In this document: one piece after another, positions 9,422 to 18,466 of the stretch
Layout: every line of letters begins with the position of its first letter
Position numbering within the stretch: position 1 is the first letter of the stretch
Assembly (NCBI RefSeq): GCF_001905795.1
Contig: NZ_LIXJ01000006.1
Coordinates: 232,720-296,719, forward strand
DNA from: Streptomyces sp. CB01580
Lineage (GTDB): Bacteria > Actinomycetota > Actinomycetes > Streptomycetales > Streptomycetaceae
Length of the DNA: 64,000 nucleotides
Reading direction: 5' to 3'
Notes under the pieces: model-generated
Database searches by the model: none
What the model saw: the letters and a program-made list of their open reading frames with translations, nothing else
Told to the model about the DNA's origin: nothing
Made by a program: the position numbers and the translations under genes

Positions 9422-10275
9422 CCCTGCTTCTCCTGACGTCTGTCGATCACGTACCAGCCGTCCCGGGTGAATCCGGTGACGGTGTATCCCTGGGCCATCA
9501 GGCCGCCGAGCACCTCGCGCAGCGCGTACCGCCACTCGCGGGCCAGCGACGGGGCGGTGCGGCGAAGCGCCTCGGCCTCGGTGGGGATCCGGACCAGGAC
9601 GGTGTCGCCGTCCCGGCGCCCGGCGGCGGGACGGCCGTCGGGTCGGGCGTCCAGGGCGACGACCGCGTGCTCGCCCGCGTCGTCGACGGCGACGCGGCGG
9701 GGGGCACCCGCGGCGGCGGCCACGGCGCGGTCGCCGGCCAGTTCCCAGTGGACCATCAGCCGGTCCGTCTCGGTCCCGGCGTTCACCTCGTCCTGCATCG
9801 CCCCGTAGAAGTCGGCGAGGTACTCGCTGGGCGCGGCACCCAGTTTGGACAGGTTGAAATAGGCATTGCGGCTGATCAACGGATCGAAGGTCCAGGTGAT
9901 CGTGTTGATGCCGCGGGCCAGGGCCCAGGCCCGTTGGTGGAGTTTGACGGCGAAGCCGATGTTGCGGCCCCGGGCGGTGCCGTCCACCCCCGCGATGTGC
10001 GAGTGCAGTCCGGCGGTGGCCAGGAAGCCGAGGCAGAACCCGATCATGCGGCCGTCGCGGTGGACGCCGACGACATAGCTGCCGGAGTGCGCGAAGACCC
10101 GGAGCAGTTCCGGGGTGATCAGCGGGTTTCCGGGCACCGGCCGCCAGACCCGGTCGAGTACCCGGCACGCCTCCCGCATCTCGTCCAGCCCGTGCAGTTC
10201 ACAGAGGGTCACGCCGGCCCGCCGTGCGGCCAGGCCGGCTGCGGCGGCCGCATCGGCCGCCCGGGTCCCGCTCAC
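9418..10275 (-). CDS. GNAT-family acyltransferase partner of the racemase
   Basis: 285 residues. The GNAT fold is seen in SYVVGVHRDGRMIGFCLGFL and in HIAGVDGTARGRNIGFAVK, the acyl-CoA pyrophosphate-binding stretch, followed by RAWALARGINTITWTFDPL. It belongs to the type found beside N-acylamino acid racemases, where a GNAT enzyme succinylates or acetylates D-amino acids. Start GTG at 10275 overlaps the stop of the M20 gene (GTGA) and its stop overlaps the racemase start (ATGA), so the three are translationally coupled. The acyl donor is not evident from sequence. Confidence 0.88.
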   Translation of the reverse strand: MSGTRAADAAAAAGLAARRAGVTLCELHGLDEMREACRVLDRVWRPVPGNPLITPELLRVFAHSGSYVVGVHRDGRMIGFCLGFLATAGLHSHIAGVDGTARGRNIGFAVKLHQRAWALARGINTITWTFDPLISRNAYFNLSKLGAAPSEYLADFYGAMQDEVNAGTETDRLMVHWELAGDRAVAAAAGAPRRVAVDDAGEHAVVALDARPDGRPAAGRRDGDTVLVRIPTEAEALRRTAPSLAREWRYALREVLGGLMAQGYTVTGFTRDGWYVIDRRQEKQG

Positions 10276-11426
10276 GGTCCCACCCGGTCCGGGGCGGCCG
10301 GCGGCTCGTGCAGGAGCGAGGCCACCAGTGAGGCCACCAGGGCGGTGCGGCGCGGGAGTTCGGCGACGAGGACGTGTTCGTCGTCGGCGTGCGCCCCGCC
10401 GCCCACGGCGCCCAGGCCGTCCAGGGTGGGCGCGCCCGCACCGGCGGTGATGTTGCCGTCCGAGGCGCCTCCGACAGCGACTCCGCGCAGCGGACCGAGC
10501 CCCAGGTCCGCGTAGTGGACCCGGGCGCGTTCGAACAGCTCCGCCGACGCGCTCGGTTGCAGCGGGGGCCGGTCGGGGCCGCCGGAGAAGGTGAGCGCGG
10601 CGCCCGGGAGCGCCGGTGCGAGGGCGTGGACGGCCCGGTCGACCCGATCCTGCTCGGCGGCCGTCGCGACGCGTACGTCGACCAGCAGCCGGGCCGCGTC
10701 GGGCACGGTGTTGCGGGTGGTGCCCGAGGTGGCGACGGTCGGTGTCACGGTGGTGCCGGTCGCCGGGTCGGCGAGCGCGGACAACGCGAGGACCTGGTGG
10801 GCGAGTTCGGTGGTGGTGTTGACGCCCCGGTGGGGTTCCAGACCGGCGTGCGCGGCGCGTCCGGCGATGCCCAGTTCGTAGCTGGACACGCCCTTGCGCG
10901 CCGTTTTCAGCGCGCCCCGCTCGCTCGCCTCCAGGACGAGCACGGCCCGGGTACGGCGCGCCTCGGCCTCGATCAGGGCGCGGGAGGTGGGGGCGCCGAT
11001 CTCCTCGTCGCCGGTGAGCAGCACCGACACTCCGTCCAGGTCGTCGAGGACGGACAGGGCGTGGAACAGCTGCGCCACGCCCGCCTTCATGTCGAAGCAG
11101 CCGGGGCCGGTCAGCCGCCCGCCCGCCACCTCGAAGGGGTGCCGGGCCAGGGAGCCCACCGGCCACACCGTGTCGAAGTGGCCGAGCAGCAGCACCCGGT
11201 CACCCGAGCCGAAGCGCCAGCGCAGGGCGGGCCGCCCCGGGCCGTCCAGCCACTCGGGCGGTGTCGCGGTGAGCCGGGTGCCGAGAGCGGCGACGACCCG
11301 GGCGCAGTCGGTGACGGCGGACACGTCCGCGCTGGGCGACTCGGTGCGGACCAGTACGCCGATGTCGGCCAGCAGGTCCGGCAGCCCGGACTCCAGCGCC
11401 TCCAGTGCGGTGGCGATCGCGGTCAC
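10272..11426 (-). CDS. M20 metallopeptidase / N-acyl-amino acid deacylase
   Basis: 384 residues with the M20 dizinc site: GHFDTVW (His83, Asp85), GCFDMKAG (Asp112 bridging), and TGDEEIG (Glu141 general base, Glu142 ligand). A lid dimerisation domain follows and the C-terminal GAHADDEHV supplies the last ligand. It resembles carboxypeptidase G2-type enzymes, which cut C-terminal acidic residues, and the desuccinylases that pair with N-acylamino acid racemases. The location directly before the GNAT and racemase genes favours L-specific deacylation of N-acyl amino acids. The GTG begins one base after the stop of the upstream hydrolase. Confidence 0.88.
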   Translation of the reverse strand: MTAIATALEALESGLPDLLADIGVLVRTESPSADVSAVTDCARVVAALGTRLTATPPEWLDGPGRPALRWRFGSGDRVLLLGHFDTVWPVGSLARHPFEVAGGRLTGPGCFDMKAGVAQLFHALSVLDDLDGVSVLLTGDEEIGAPTSRALIEAEARRTRAVLVLEASERGALKTARKGVSSYELGIAGRAAHAGLEPHRGVNTTTELAHQVLALSALADPATGTTVTPTVATSGTTRNTVPDAARLLVDVRVATAAEQDRVDRAVHALAPALPGAALTFSGGPDRPPLQPSASAELFERARVHYADLGLGPLRGVAVGGASDGNITAGAGAPTLDGLGAVGGGAHADDEHVLVAELPRRTALVASLVASLLHEPPAAPDRVGP

Positions 11427-11427
11427 G

Positions 11428-12819
11428 TCAGCCCACCTTGGGCGTGGCGCGGGCGCCGTGGTGGATGTAGCGGGTGCCGTCGGCGAGGGCGTAGAACACG
11501 ACCGGATACCACGACTTGAGCCCCGGCCGCCGCACCACGAACAGGCCCGGCTCGACCGGGTGCATGTCGTACTCGCGCTCCGTCTCGTCGACGAGTTCGG
11601 CCAGCGGTCCGGTGATCCGGTCGCACATGACCAGGCCGCCGTCCCGTTCCACGATCTCCAGCCTGCTGGAGAGCCGCTGGTACACGCCCACGTAGTCGGC
11701 GGGGTCCACCGCCACGGGTCCCGTGGCCGGCTCGATCCCGGGGCGCATGGTGACACCGGCGAGGTCCCGCGCGATCTCGGCGAACACGTCGCGGTAGAGA
11801 CTTCCGGTGTCACCGCCGTTGGTGAGCAGGCAGATCGCCAGGTCGGCCTCGGGGAGCACCCGGAGGAAGGCGCTCTGCCCGATGGTCCCGCCGTCGTGTC
11901 CGTGGACCCGGTGGCCGTCCCAGGTGTCGAGGAACCAGCCGAGCCCCCAGGAGTGGGCCAGGACGTACGGGTCGGGGAGCTCCACCTGCGGGGTCTGCAT
12001 GGCGGCGACGCTCTCGGCCGAGAGGATCCTGGTGCCGTCCTCGGTGACGCCGTCGTCCCGGTGCAGCCGGGCGAACTTCAGCACCTCGCGCGGCGTCGAG
12101 CAGATCAGCCCGGCCGGTCCCGCCGAACGCATCAGCCCCCACTGCGGGGCCTGGGCGGGAGGCTCGCCGAGGTGTCCGACGGCGGCGCGGAAGCGCAGCA
12201 CGTCCTCCGGCAGGGTCACGGTGTGCGTCAGACCCAGCGGGCCGTACAGGCGTTCACGCATGAGCCGGTCCCACTGCACACCGGTGACGACTTCCAGCAC
12301 CCGGCCGAGCAGGGTGAAACCGGCGTTGCAGTACGACATGGTGGCGCCGAGGGGGTGATTGGGAGCGGTGTCGGCCAGCAGTGCGGCGAACTTCTCCAGG
12401 CAATCGTCGCCCCGGCCGGTGTCGGTGAAGAGGTCGCCGTCGATTCCGCTGGTGTGGGTCATGAGGTGACGGACCGTCATCCCTTGGGTCAGCTCCTCGT
12501 CGGCGAGCCGCAGTTCGGGCAGGACGGAGACGAGCGGGGCGTCGAGTTCGAGCAGTCCCTCGTCGACCAGGGACATGGCCACGGTGGTGGTCCACACCTT
12601 GGAGATCGAGCCGATCTGGAACAGCGTGTCGGTGGTCGCCTCGATCCCGGCCTCGGTGTTGGCGAGGCCGACGGCTGCCTCGGCGACCAGTTCGCCGCGG
12701 TGCAGGATGCCCAGGCTCGCGCCGGGGACGGAGTGCCGGGCGGCCAGTTCGGCGAGGCGGGCGGTCCAGTGGGTGGAGAGGTCGGTGGTGGTGTCGGCGG
12801 TGTCCGTGGTGTCGGTCAT
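11428..12819 (-). CDS. Serine hydrolase of the beta-lactamase/DD-peptidase fold (S12)
   Basis: 463 residues. Active-site motifs of class C beta-lactamase-like enzymes: SISK (SxxK), YCN (YxN) and HDGG in place of KTG. The beta-lactamase domain fills about 25-365; a C-terminal lipocalin-like region of about 90 residues follows (YVGVYQRLSSRLEIVERDGG), as in D-aminopeptidase and PBP4*-like proteins. There is no signal peptide, so it acts in the cytoplasm. HxG instead of KTG occurs in D-stereospecific aminopeptidases and esterases. In this operon a D-amino acid peptidase or amidase is the likely role. Confidence 0.85.
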   Translation of the reverse strand: MTDTTDTADTTTDLSTHWTARLAELAARHSVPGASLGILHRGELVAEAAVGLANTEAGIEATTDTLFQIGSISKVWTTTVAMSLVDEGLLELDAPLVSVLPELRLADEELTQGMTVRHLMTHTSGIDGDLFTDTGRGDDCLEKFAALLADTAPNHPLGATMSYCNAGFTLLGRVLEVVTGVQWDRLMRERLYGPLGLTHTVTLPEDVLRFRAAVGHLGEPPAQAPQWGLMRSAGPAGLICSTPREVLKFARLHRDDGVTEDGTRILSAESVAAMQTPQVELPDPYVLAHSWGLGWFLDTWDGHRVHGHDGGTIGQSAFLRVLPEADLAICLLTNGGDTGSLYRDVFAEIARDLAGVTMRPGIEPATGPVAVDPADYVGVYQRLSSRLEIVERDGGLVMCDRITGPLAELVDETEREYDMHPVEPGLFVVRRPGLKSWYPVVFYALADGTRYIHHGARATPKVG

Positions 12820-12877
12820 GTTCGGCTCCGATTCCGTTGGGTGGGGCGGTCGGGGGTGGCGGCGTCGTCGTGCGCGG

Positions 12878-14803
12878 TCAGCGGTCGGTGTGCGTGGTGA
12901 CCCATTCGACCAGCCGACGGGAGTAGTCCTCCCGGTGCGAGGGCCGGCCGTCCAGGAGGAACAGGTGCGACCCGCCGGGGTACAGGACCATCCGGACCGG
13001 GACGCCCCGGGTGCGCAGCGCGTGGAACCACTGCTCGGCCTGGCCGGCCGGGCAGGTGTCGTCGGCCGCGCCGTGCAGGATCAGGGTGGGGGCGCGCACC
13101 GCGTCGGCGTGGCTGAGCGGCGAGAGCTCCGTCATCCGTCGCGGGTCGCCGATCTCGTGGCCGGCGATCAGATGTCCTTCCTCCGAGGTGCCGGCCATGC
13201 TCCTCAGGTCGACCAGGACGCCGCCCGGCACGACGGCGGCGAACAGGTCGCTGCGGGCGGAGAGCCAGCAGGTGAGGTAGCCGCCGTAGCTGTAGCCGGT
13301 GAGCGCGATCCGATCCGGGTCGACGAGGCCCTCGTCGACGAGGGCGGCGACCGGTTGCAGGACGTCCTGTTCGTCCGTCTCGCCCCAGGCGCCGACCGCG
13401 GCGGTGTAGAAGTCCTCGCCATAGCCGTCGCTGCCGCGCACGTTCAGCGTCAGGATCGTCCAGCCCCGCGAGGCCAGTTCCTGGTGGTAGAGGTGGACCG
13501 GGTCGGAGTGGGGCGCCCAGGCGTTGTGCGGGCCGCCGTGCACGTCCACCAGCAGGGGGCCGCCGGCGGGCGTCGTCGCGGCACGGGTGATCATGCCGTG
13601 CACCACGGTGCCGTCCGCGATGGTGAACTCGCGTTCGGTGACCGGGTGGAGGGCGATGCCGGGCAGTGCGCGCGCCATGTGGTCGGTGAGTCGTACGGGC
13701 CGGGCGCCGGGTTCTCCTCGCTCCCAGGCGTCCAGGTCGATCAGGACGATCTCGGCGAAGCTCGACGCGTCGGTGGCCACCACGGCGGCCCGCCCGGCCT
13801 TCGGCGCGAGGGAGCAGCCGCTGATCCCGGTTCCGGCCGGGAGGGGGGAGGCAGTGATTCCGTCCGCGCCCGCCCGGTACAGGCGGGTGGCCCCCCGGTC
13901 CCGGGCGCAGAACAGGACGGCGTCCTGGTGGAACTGCGGCCGGGCTCCGGGGTATCCGGGGCCGCCCCCCATGACGTTGCGGTCGAGGTCGCCGTCCACC
14001 GGCACCGGGGCGGACCCGTCCAGGGGCTGACGCAGCAGCCGGGCGTGGCCGACAGCGAACGTGTCACAGCCGACGACGAGCAGCGCGGACCCGTCCGGGT
14101 ACCACTCCACCGGTCCGGCGAGGCCACCGGCCGGGCCGATGCGGCGGGGTTCGCCACCGCCCGCGCCGATCTCCACGACATGGGCGGCCGAGGCGCCGAG
14201 CGCGGCGGCGTCCGGCCCGCTCTGCGCCGGATAGGCGAGTCGGGTTCCGTCGGGCGACCAGGCGGGGGTGCCGGCGTTGCGGTCGGCCTCCGTCACCGGT
14301 TCGACCTCGCCCGATGCCACGTCCACCACGAACAGCCGGGTCCGGACCGATCCGATCAGGCCGGCGCCGTCCGCCTTCCAGCCGAGGGTGTCGACGACGA
14401 CGGGCGCGGTGTCCTCGCGCCGGGTGGCGGGGGCCGAGAACGCGATCCGTGATCCGTCGGGGCTCCACACCGGTGTGCCCGCTCCGGCCGGGCACCGGCC
14501 GGGCGCGGTGAGCGGCGTGGCCTCTCCCCCGTCGGCGGGGAGCAGGTGCAGCCGTCCCTCGCGCAGGAACGCCAGTGTCGTCCCGTCCGGGGACCAGCGC
14601 GGCGCGGTGTCCGCGGGGCCGTGGGTGAGGCGCCGGGCCGGGCCGCCGTCGGCGCGCACCTCCCACAGGGACCGGACGACGCGGTCGTTCGCGGCGTCCT
14701 GGGTGGTCAGGGTGTAGACGACGCGGTGGCCGTCGGGGGACAGCGCGGGGTCGCCGGGGATCTCGAAGCGGTACAGGTCGTCGATGGTCAGTGGCCGGGT
14801 CAT
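12878..14803 (-). CDS. S9-family acylaminoacyl/dipeptidyl peptidase
   Basis: 641 residues: an N-terminal beta-propeller with repeated WSPDG blades (about 20-330) and a C-terminal alpha/beta hydrolase with nucleophile elbow GYSYGG (Ser505), acid in LHGAADDTCP (Asp near 581) and PGGSHLF (His near 612). Prolyl oligopeptidase-family enzymes release N-terminal acylated residues or dipeptides from short peptides in the cytoplasm. The ATG overlaps the stop of the ATPase gene (ATGA), tying it to peptide uptake. A 58-base gap separates it from the next hydrolase gene. Confidence 0.92.
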   Translation of the reverse strand: MTRPLTIDDLYRFEIPGDPALSPDGHRVVYTLTTQDAANDRVVRSLWEVRADGGPARRLTHGPADTAPRWSPDGTTLAFLREGRLHLLPADGGEATPLTAPGRCPAGAGTPVWSPDGSRIAFSAPATRREDTAPVVVDTLGWKADGAGLIGSVRTRLFVVDVASGEVEPVTEADRNAGTPAWSPDGTRLAYPAQSGPDAAALGASAAHVVEIGAGGGEPRRIGPAGGLAGPVEWYPDGSALLVVGCDTFAVGHARLLRQPLDGSAPVPVDGDLDRNVMGGGPGYPGARPQFHQDAVLFCARDRGATRLYRAGADGITASPLPAGTGISGCSLAPKAGRAAVVATDASSFAEIVLIDLDAWERGEPGARPVRLTDHMARALPGIALHPVTEREFTIADGTVVHGMITRAATTPAGGPLLVDVHGGPHNAWAPHSDPVHLYHQELASRGWTILTLNVRGSDGYGEDFYTAAVGAWGETDEQDVLQPVAALVDEGLVDPDRIALTGYSYGGYLTCWLSARSDLFAAVVPGGVLVDLRSMAGTSEEGHLIAGHEIGDPRRMTELSPLSHADAVRAPTLILHGAADDTCPAGQAEQWFHALRTRGVPVRMVLYPGGSHLFLLDGRPSHREDYSRRLVEWVTTHTDR

Positions 14804-15573
14804 GGCGCCTCCTCGGCGAGGGCAAGGGTCGGTACGCAGGAGATGAGGTCGCGGGTCGTGGGGTGTTCGGGGTCTTCCAGCACCCGCTCGGCGGGGCCGC
14901 GTTCGACGAGGAGTCCGCCGTCCATCACGGCGACCTGGTCGGACAGGTGGCGGACGACCGCGAGGTCGTGGGAGATGAAGAGCATCGCGAAGCCCAGTTC
15001 GCGCTGGAGGCCGCGCAGCAGATTGAGCACCGCGCCCTGGACGGACACGTCGAGGGCCGAGGTGATCTCGTCCGCGATCAGCACGCCGGGCCGGGCGGCG
15101 AGCGCCCTGGCCAGGGCCACCCGCTGGCGCTGACCGCCGGAGAGCGCGTCCGGGGTCAGCGCGGCCCGCGCCGGGTCGATGCCGACGAGTTCCAGGCAGC
15201 GGGCCACCTCCGCGTCGCGTGCGGCACGGCGGGCGCGGGCCGGCGTGCCGCGCGGCCGTTCGGTGCGGGGCAGTGCCTCGGCGACGGAGGCGCCGATGGT
15301 CATGCGCGGGTCGAGCGAGGCGTACGGGTTCTGGAACACCAGTTGCACCAGGGCGCGCCCGCGGCGGTGCACGACGTCGTTCCCGTCGACCAGGACCCTG
15401 CCCGACCGGACCGGTGCCAGGCCCACGACGGCCTTTCCGAGGGTCGATTTCCCCGATCCGGACCCGCCGACGAGTCCGGTCACCGATCCGTCCGGCACCA
15501 GCAGGTCGACGCCCTCCACCGCGGTGAAGCGGCCGTAGCGCACGGTGATGCCGCGCAGTTCGAGCGAGCTCAT
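14800..15573 (-). CDS. Peptide ABC transporter ATP-binding protein (DppF/OppF type)
   Basis: 257 residues with Walker A GGSGSGKST, Q-loop FQNPYASLDP, signature LSGGQRQRVALARAL and Walker B (GVLIADEITSALD), then the H-loop ISHDLAV. This is the OppF/DppF arrangement: second ATPase of a dipeptide/oligopeptide importer. Both ends overlap its neighbours by ATGA. It lacks the extended C-terminal cysteine motif that the other ATPase of this system has, as usual when a fused or longer DppD partner is present. Confidence 0.93.
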   Translation of the reverse strand: MSSLELRGITVRYGRFTAVEGVDLLVPDGSVTGLVGGSGSGKSTLGKAVVGLAPVRSGRVLVDGNDVVHRRGRALVQLVFQNPYASLDPRMTIGASVAEALPRTERPRGTPARARRAARDAEVARCLELVGIDPARAALTPDALSGGQRQRVALARALAARPGVLIADEITSALDVSVQGAVLNLLRGLQRELGFAMLFISHDLAVVRHLSDQVAVMDGGLLVERGPAERVLEDPEHPTTRDLISCVPTLALAEEAP

Positions 15574-17480
15574 GACGTCGTCTCCGATTCTCGGCCGGTG
15601 GTGCGGGCGGGGGCCCTGGCCGTGACCCCGTCCACGGGGTACCAGCAGGCGACCTTGCGGTCCGGTCCGGTCGTGGCCAGTGCGGGGGCGTCGGTGCGGC
15701 AGCGTTCCCGGACGCGTGCGCAGCGCGGCGCGAAGGGGCAGCCGGGGCCGGTCTCCCCCGGCTCCGGCGGGCGGCCGGGAATGGTCACCAGGTCCGTGCC
15801 GGGTTCGGTGGTCATGGTCGGGACGGCCCCCACCAGGGCCCGGGTGTAGGGGTGGGCCGCTCCCGCCTCCAGTGCGGAGACCGGGAGTTCCTCGACGATC
15901 AGACCGCCGTACATGACCAGGATCCGTTCGCAGACCTGGGAGACCACGGCGAGGTCGTGGGAGATCAGCAGCAGCGCGGCGCCGGAGTCCTCGCGCACCT
16001 CCGCGAGCAGGTCGAGCACCTGTCGCTGGACGGACACGTCGAGCGCCGTGGTCGGTTCGTCGGCGACGACCAGCTTCGGTTCCCCCATCAGGCCCATGGC
16101 GATGACGGCCCGTTGCCGCATTCCTCCGGAGTACTCGTGCGGCCGTTGCCGGGCGCGTCGTTCCGGCTCCGGGATCCGGACGGCGCCGAGCCGGTCGACG
16201 GCGCGTGCCGCGGCCTGGGCGCGGCTCGCCCCGAGGTGCACCTCGGCCACTTCGGCGAGCTGGCGGCCGACACGCAGGGCGGGGTTGAGCGAGGCCATGG
16301 GGTCCTGGAAGACCATGGCGAGTTCCGTGCCCGGTTTCGGTTCCGTCCGCAGGTCGTGTCCGTCGAAGCGGAGCGTGCGCGCGCGGACCTGTCCGGGGTG
16401 GGGCACCAGGTCGGCCAGGGCCAGCGCGCTCAGGCTCTTGCCCGAGCCCGACTCGCCGACCAGCCCGACGGCCTCGCCCGCGCGGATGTCCAACGAGATG
16501 CCGCGCACGGCCTGTCGGCCGCCGGGGAACGTCACCCGCAGGTCGCGGGCGCTGACCAGGCTCCCGTCCTCGTCGGGAACCGTCGGGGCCGGCATGTCGT
16601 TCCGCCGCGGCTCCGGATCCTCGCGCTGTGGTGCCCGTCGACCGCCCGCATGTGCGAGCACCTCGCCGACCAGGGCGAACACCAGCCCGGTCAGGACCAC
16701 GGCCGCACCGGGCGCCAGAGCGGCCACCGGGTTGACGTAGACGCGGTTCAACTGCTCGTTCAGCAGCCGTCCCCAGTCGTACTCGGGCGGTTGCACGCCC
16801 AGACCGAGGAAGGAGAGTCCGGAGAACGCGACGAGGATGCCGCTCATCGCCTGGGTGGCGAACAGCACCGACGGTTCGGCGATGTTGGGAAGCAGATGGC
16901 GCACGACCAGCCTGAACCGGCCCACTCCCAGGATCCGGGCCGCGGCGACGTAGTCCGAGCCCGCGACCGACGCCGTCAGGTTCTGTACCAGCCGTGCCAC
17001 GGGCGGGACCATGGCCAGCCCCACGGCGAGCACCGCACCGGTGCTGCCCACGCCGAAGATCGTGGCGAGGAAGAGCAGGAACAGCAGCCCCGGGAAGGCC
17101 ACCAGCACGCCCACGGTCGCCGTGATCAGCCGGCCGAGCCGTCGGCCCGTCACCGTCGGGGCGACACCGAGCAGCAGTCCGCCGCCGACCCCGACAGCGG
17201 CGGCCAGCAGGGTGAGCCGCAGGGTCTGCCGGGTCGCCACGACCACCCGGGCCGCGATGTCGCGCCCGAGCTGGTCGGTGCCCAGCAGATGTGCGGCACT
17301 GCTTCCCTGGTTGATCGCGTCCGTGTCGATCCGTGCCGCCCGGTCGCCGAACAGGACCGGCCCCAGCACGGCGACCGCCACCAGGAGCAGACAGGCGGTC
17401 AGCGCGGTCACGCCGATCGGCGTTCGGAGCGTGCGCCCGAGCCGGCGCCGCAGCGAGGTTTCATGACCTTGACGCATCAT
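15570..17480 (-). CDS. Peptide ABC transporter permease-ATPase fusion (DppC-DppD in one chain)
   Basis: 636 residues. Residues about 1-300 form a DppC-type permease (N-terminal membrane span, LLGTDQLGRDIAARV, and the EAA loop near AARILGVGRFRLVVRHLLPN). After a linker around RRNDMPAPTV, residues about 310-636 form a DppD-type ATPase: Walker A GESGSGKS, YSGGMRQRAVIAMGL, VVADEPTTALD, and the OppD-type C-terminal cysteine region (GCPFAPRCARVRERC). The frame is continuous with no stop between the halves. Such permease/ATP-binding fusions are known in actinobacteria. The ATG overlaps the DppB stop (TGATG). It would sit in the membrane with DppB and DppF. Confidence 0.92.
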   Translation of the reverse strand: MMRQGHETSLRRRLGRTLRTPIGVTALTACLLLVAVAVLGPVLFGDRAARIDTDAINQGSSAAHLLGTDQLGRDIAARVVVATRQTLRLTLLAAAVGVGGGLLLGVAPTVTGRRLGRLITATVGVLVAFPGLLFLLFLATIFGVGSTGAVLAVGLAMVPPVARLVQNLTASVAGSDYVAAARILGVGRFRLVVRHLLPNIAEPSVLFATQAMSGILVAFSGLSFLGLGVQPPEYDWGRLLNEQLNRVYVNPVAALAPGAAVVLTGLVFALVGEVLAHAGGRRAPQREDPEPRRNDMPAPTVPDEDGSLVSARDLRVTFPGGRQAVRGISLDIRAGEAVGLVGESGSGKSLSALALADLVPHPGQVRARTLRFDGHDLRTEPKPGTELAMVFQDPMASLNPALRVGRQLAEVAEVHLGASRAQAAARAVDRLGAVRIPEPERRARQRPHEYSGGMRQRAVIAMGLMGEPKLVVADEPTTALDVSVQRQVLDLLAEVREDSGAALLLISHDLAVVSQVCERILVMYGGLIVEELPVSALEAGAAHPYTRALVGAVPTMTTEPGTDLVTIPGRPPEPGETGPGCPFAPRCARVRERCRTDAPALATTGPDRKVACWYPVDGVTARAPARTTGRESETTS

Positions 17481-18466
17481 CAGCTCCCGCGCACGGTGGA
17501 CTGGGGGTCGGCGACGGCCACGGCCATGTCGACGACGAAGGTGATGAGCAGCGCGGCCGCGCCGTAGACCAGCACGACGCCCTGGACCAGCGGATAGTCC
17601 TTCTCGGTGATCGCCTGGACGATCGTGGTGCCGAGGCCGGGCCAGGCGAAGACGTTCTCGACCAGTACGGTGCCGGCGAGCAGCGAGCTGAACAGCAGGC
17701 CGCCGAGGGTGAGCGAGGAGGTCAGCAGGTTGGGCAGGGCGTGGCGCAGGTAGCGCAGCCGGGCCGGGAGCCGTTTGGCGCGGGCGGTCCGCATGTAGTC
17801 CTCCCCGAGCACCCGCAGGGTCTCCACCCGGACGATGCGCGACAGGGTCGCCGCCGGGACGACGGCGAGCGCCAGCACCGGCAGCACGTAGGAGTCCAGG
17901 CCGGCGCGGGAGGCCACCGGGAAGAGCGGCCACGTCACGGCGAACGCGGCGATCAGGCCGACGGCCAGCAGGAATTCGGGCACGGCGCCCAGAAGACCGG
18001 TGATACCGGTGAAAGCGAGCTCACCCCGTCGTCGGCGGCCGTCCTTGGTCAGCACCGCGGCCGTCATCCCGACCGGGACGGCGATCAGCAGGATCAGCGC
18101 GAAGGCGGGCACGGCGATCTGCAGCGTCGCCGGGAGCCGGCCCGCGATGATCTCGGAGACGGGCATCTGGGCGCCGATCGAGTCCCCGAGCCGGCCCTGG
18201 AAGAGATGGCCGACGAAGTCGCCGAACTGTTTCGGCAGGGACTCGTCCAGGCCGAGCGAGTGCCTGCGGGCCTCGATCAGCGCCGGGTCGGCGGTTGGAC
18301 CGAGGGCCGCCCGGACCGGATCGCCGGGAATCAGGTGGATCATCGCGAACGCCGCGGTGACCAGCGCGGCCAGTGACACCACGAGTCGCCGGGTGCGGCG
18401 CAGGACGAATCCGGCCCAGGGGCCGCGGACCGTCGCACGGAGTGGGTTCGGGGTGAGCGCGGTCAT
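17480..18466 (-). CDS. Peptide ABC transporter permease (DppB type)
   Basis: 328 residues with an N-terminal membrane span, the LIPGDPVRAALG loop after it, and the LPNLLTSSLTLGG ... VLVENVFAWPGLGT block that marks DppB/OppB permeases. Six membrane segments. It pairs with the DppC half of the following fusion to form the translocation channel. The ATG overlaps the stop of the binding-protein gene (ATGA). Confidence 0.93.
   Translation of the reverse strand: MTALTPNPLRATVRGPWAGFVLRRTRRLVVSLAALVTAAFAMIHLIPGDPVRAALGPTADPALIEARRHSLGLDESLPKQFGDFVGHLFQGRLGDSIGAQMPVSEIIAGRLPATLQIAVPAFALILLIAVPVGMTAAVLTKDGRRRRGELAFTGITGLLGAVPEFLLAVGLIAAFAVTWPLFPVASRAGLDSYVLPVLALAVVPAATLSRIVRVETLRVLGEDYMRTARAKRLPARLRYLRHALPNLLTSSLTLGGLLFSSLLAGTVLVENVFAWPGLGTTIVQAITEKDYPLVQGVVLVYGAAALLITFVVDMAVAVADPQSTVRGS

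Noticed and set aside
6479..9436. A 985-residue plus-strand frame opposite the PucR and racemase genes
   Set aside because: It is the antisense of two clear genes, with no motif of its own and a Val/Gly/Gln-rich shadow composition.
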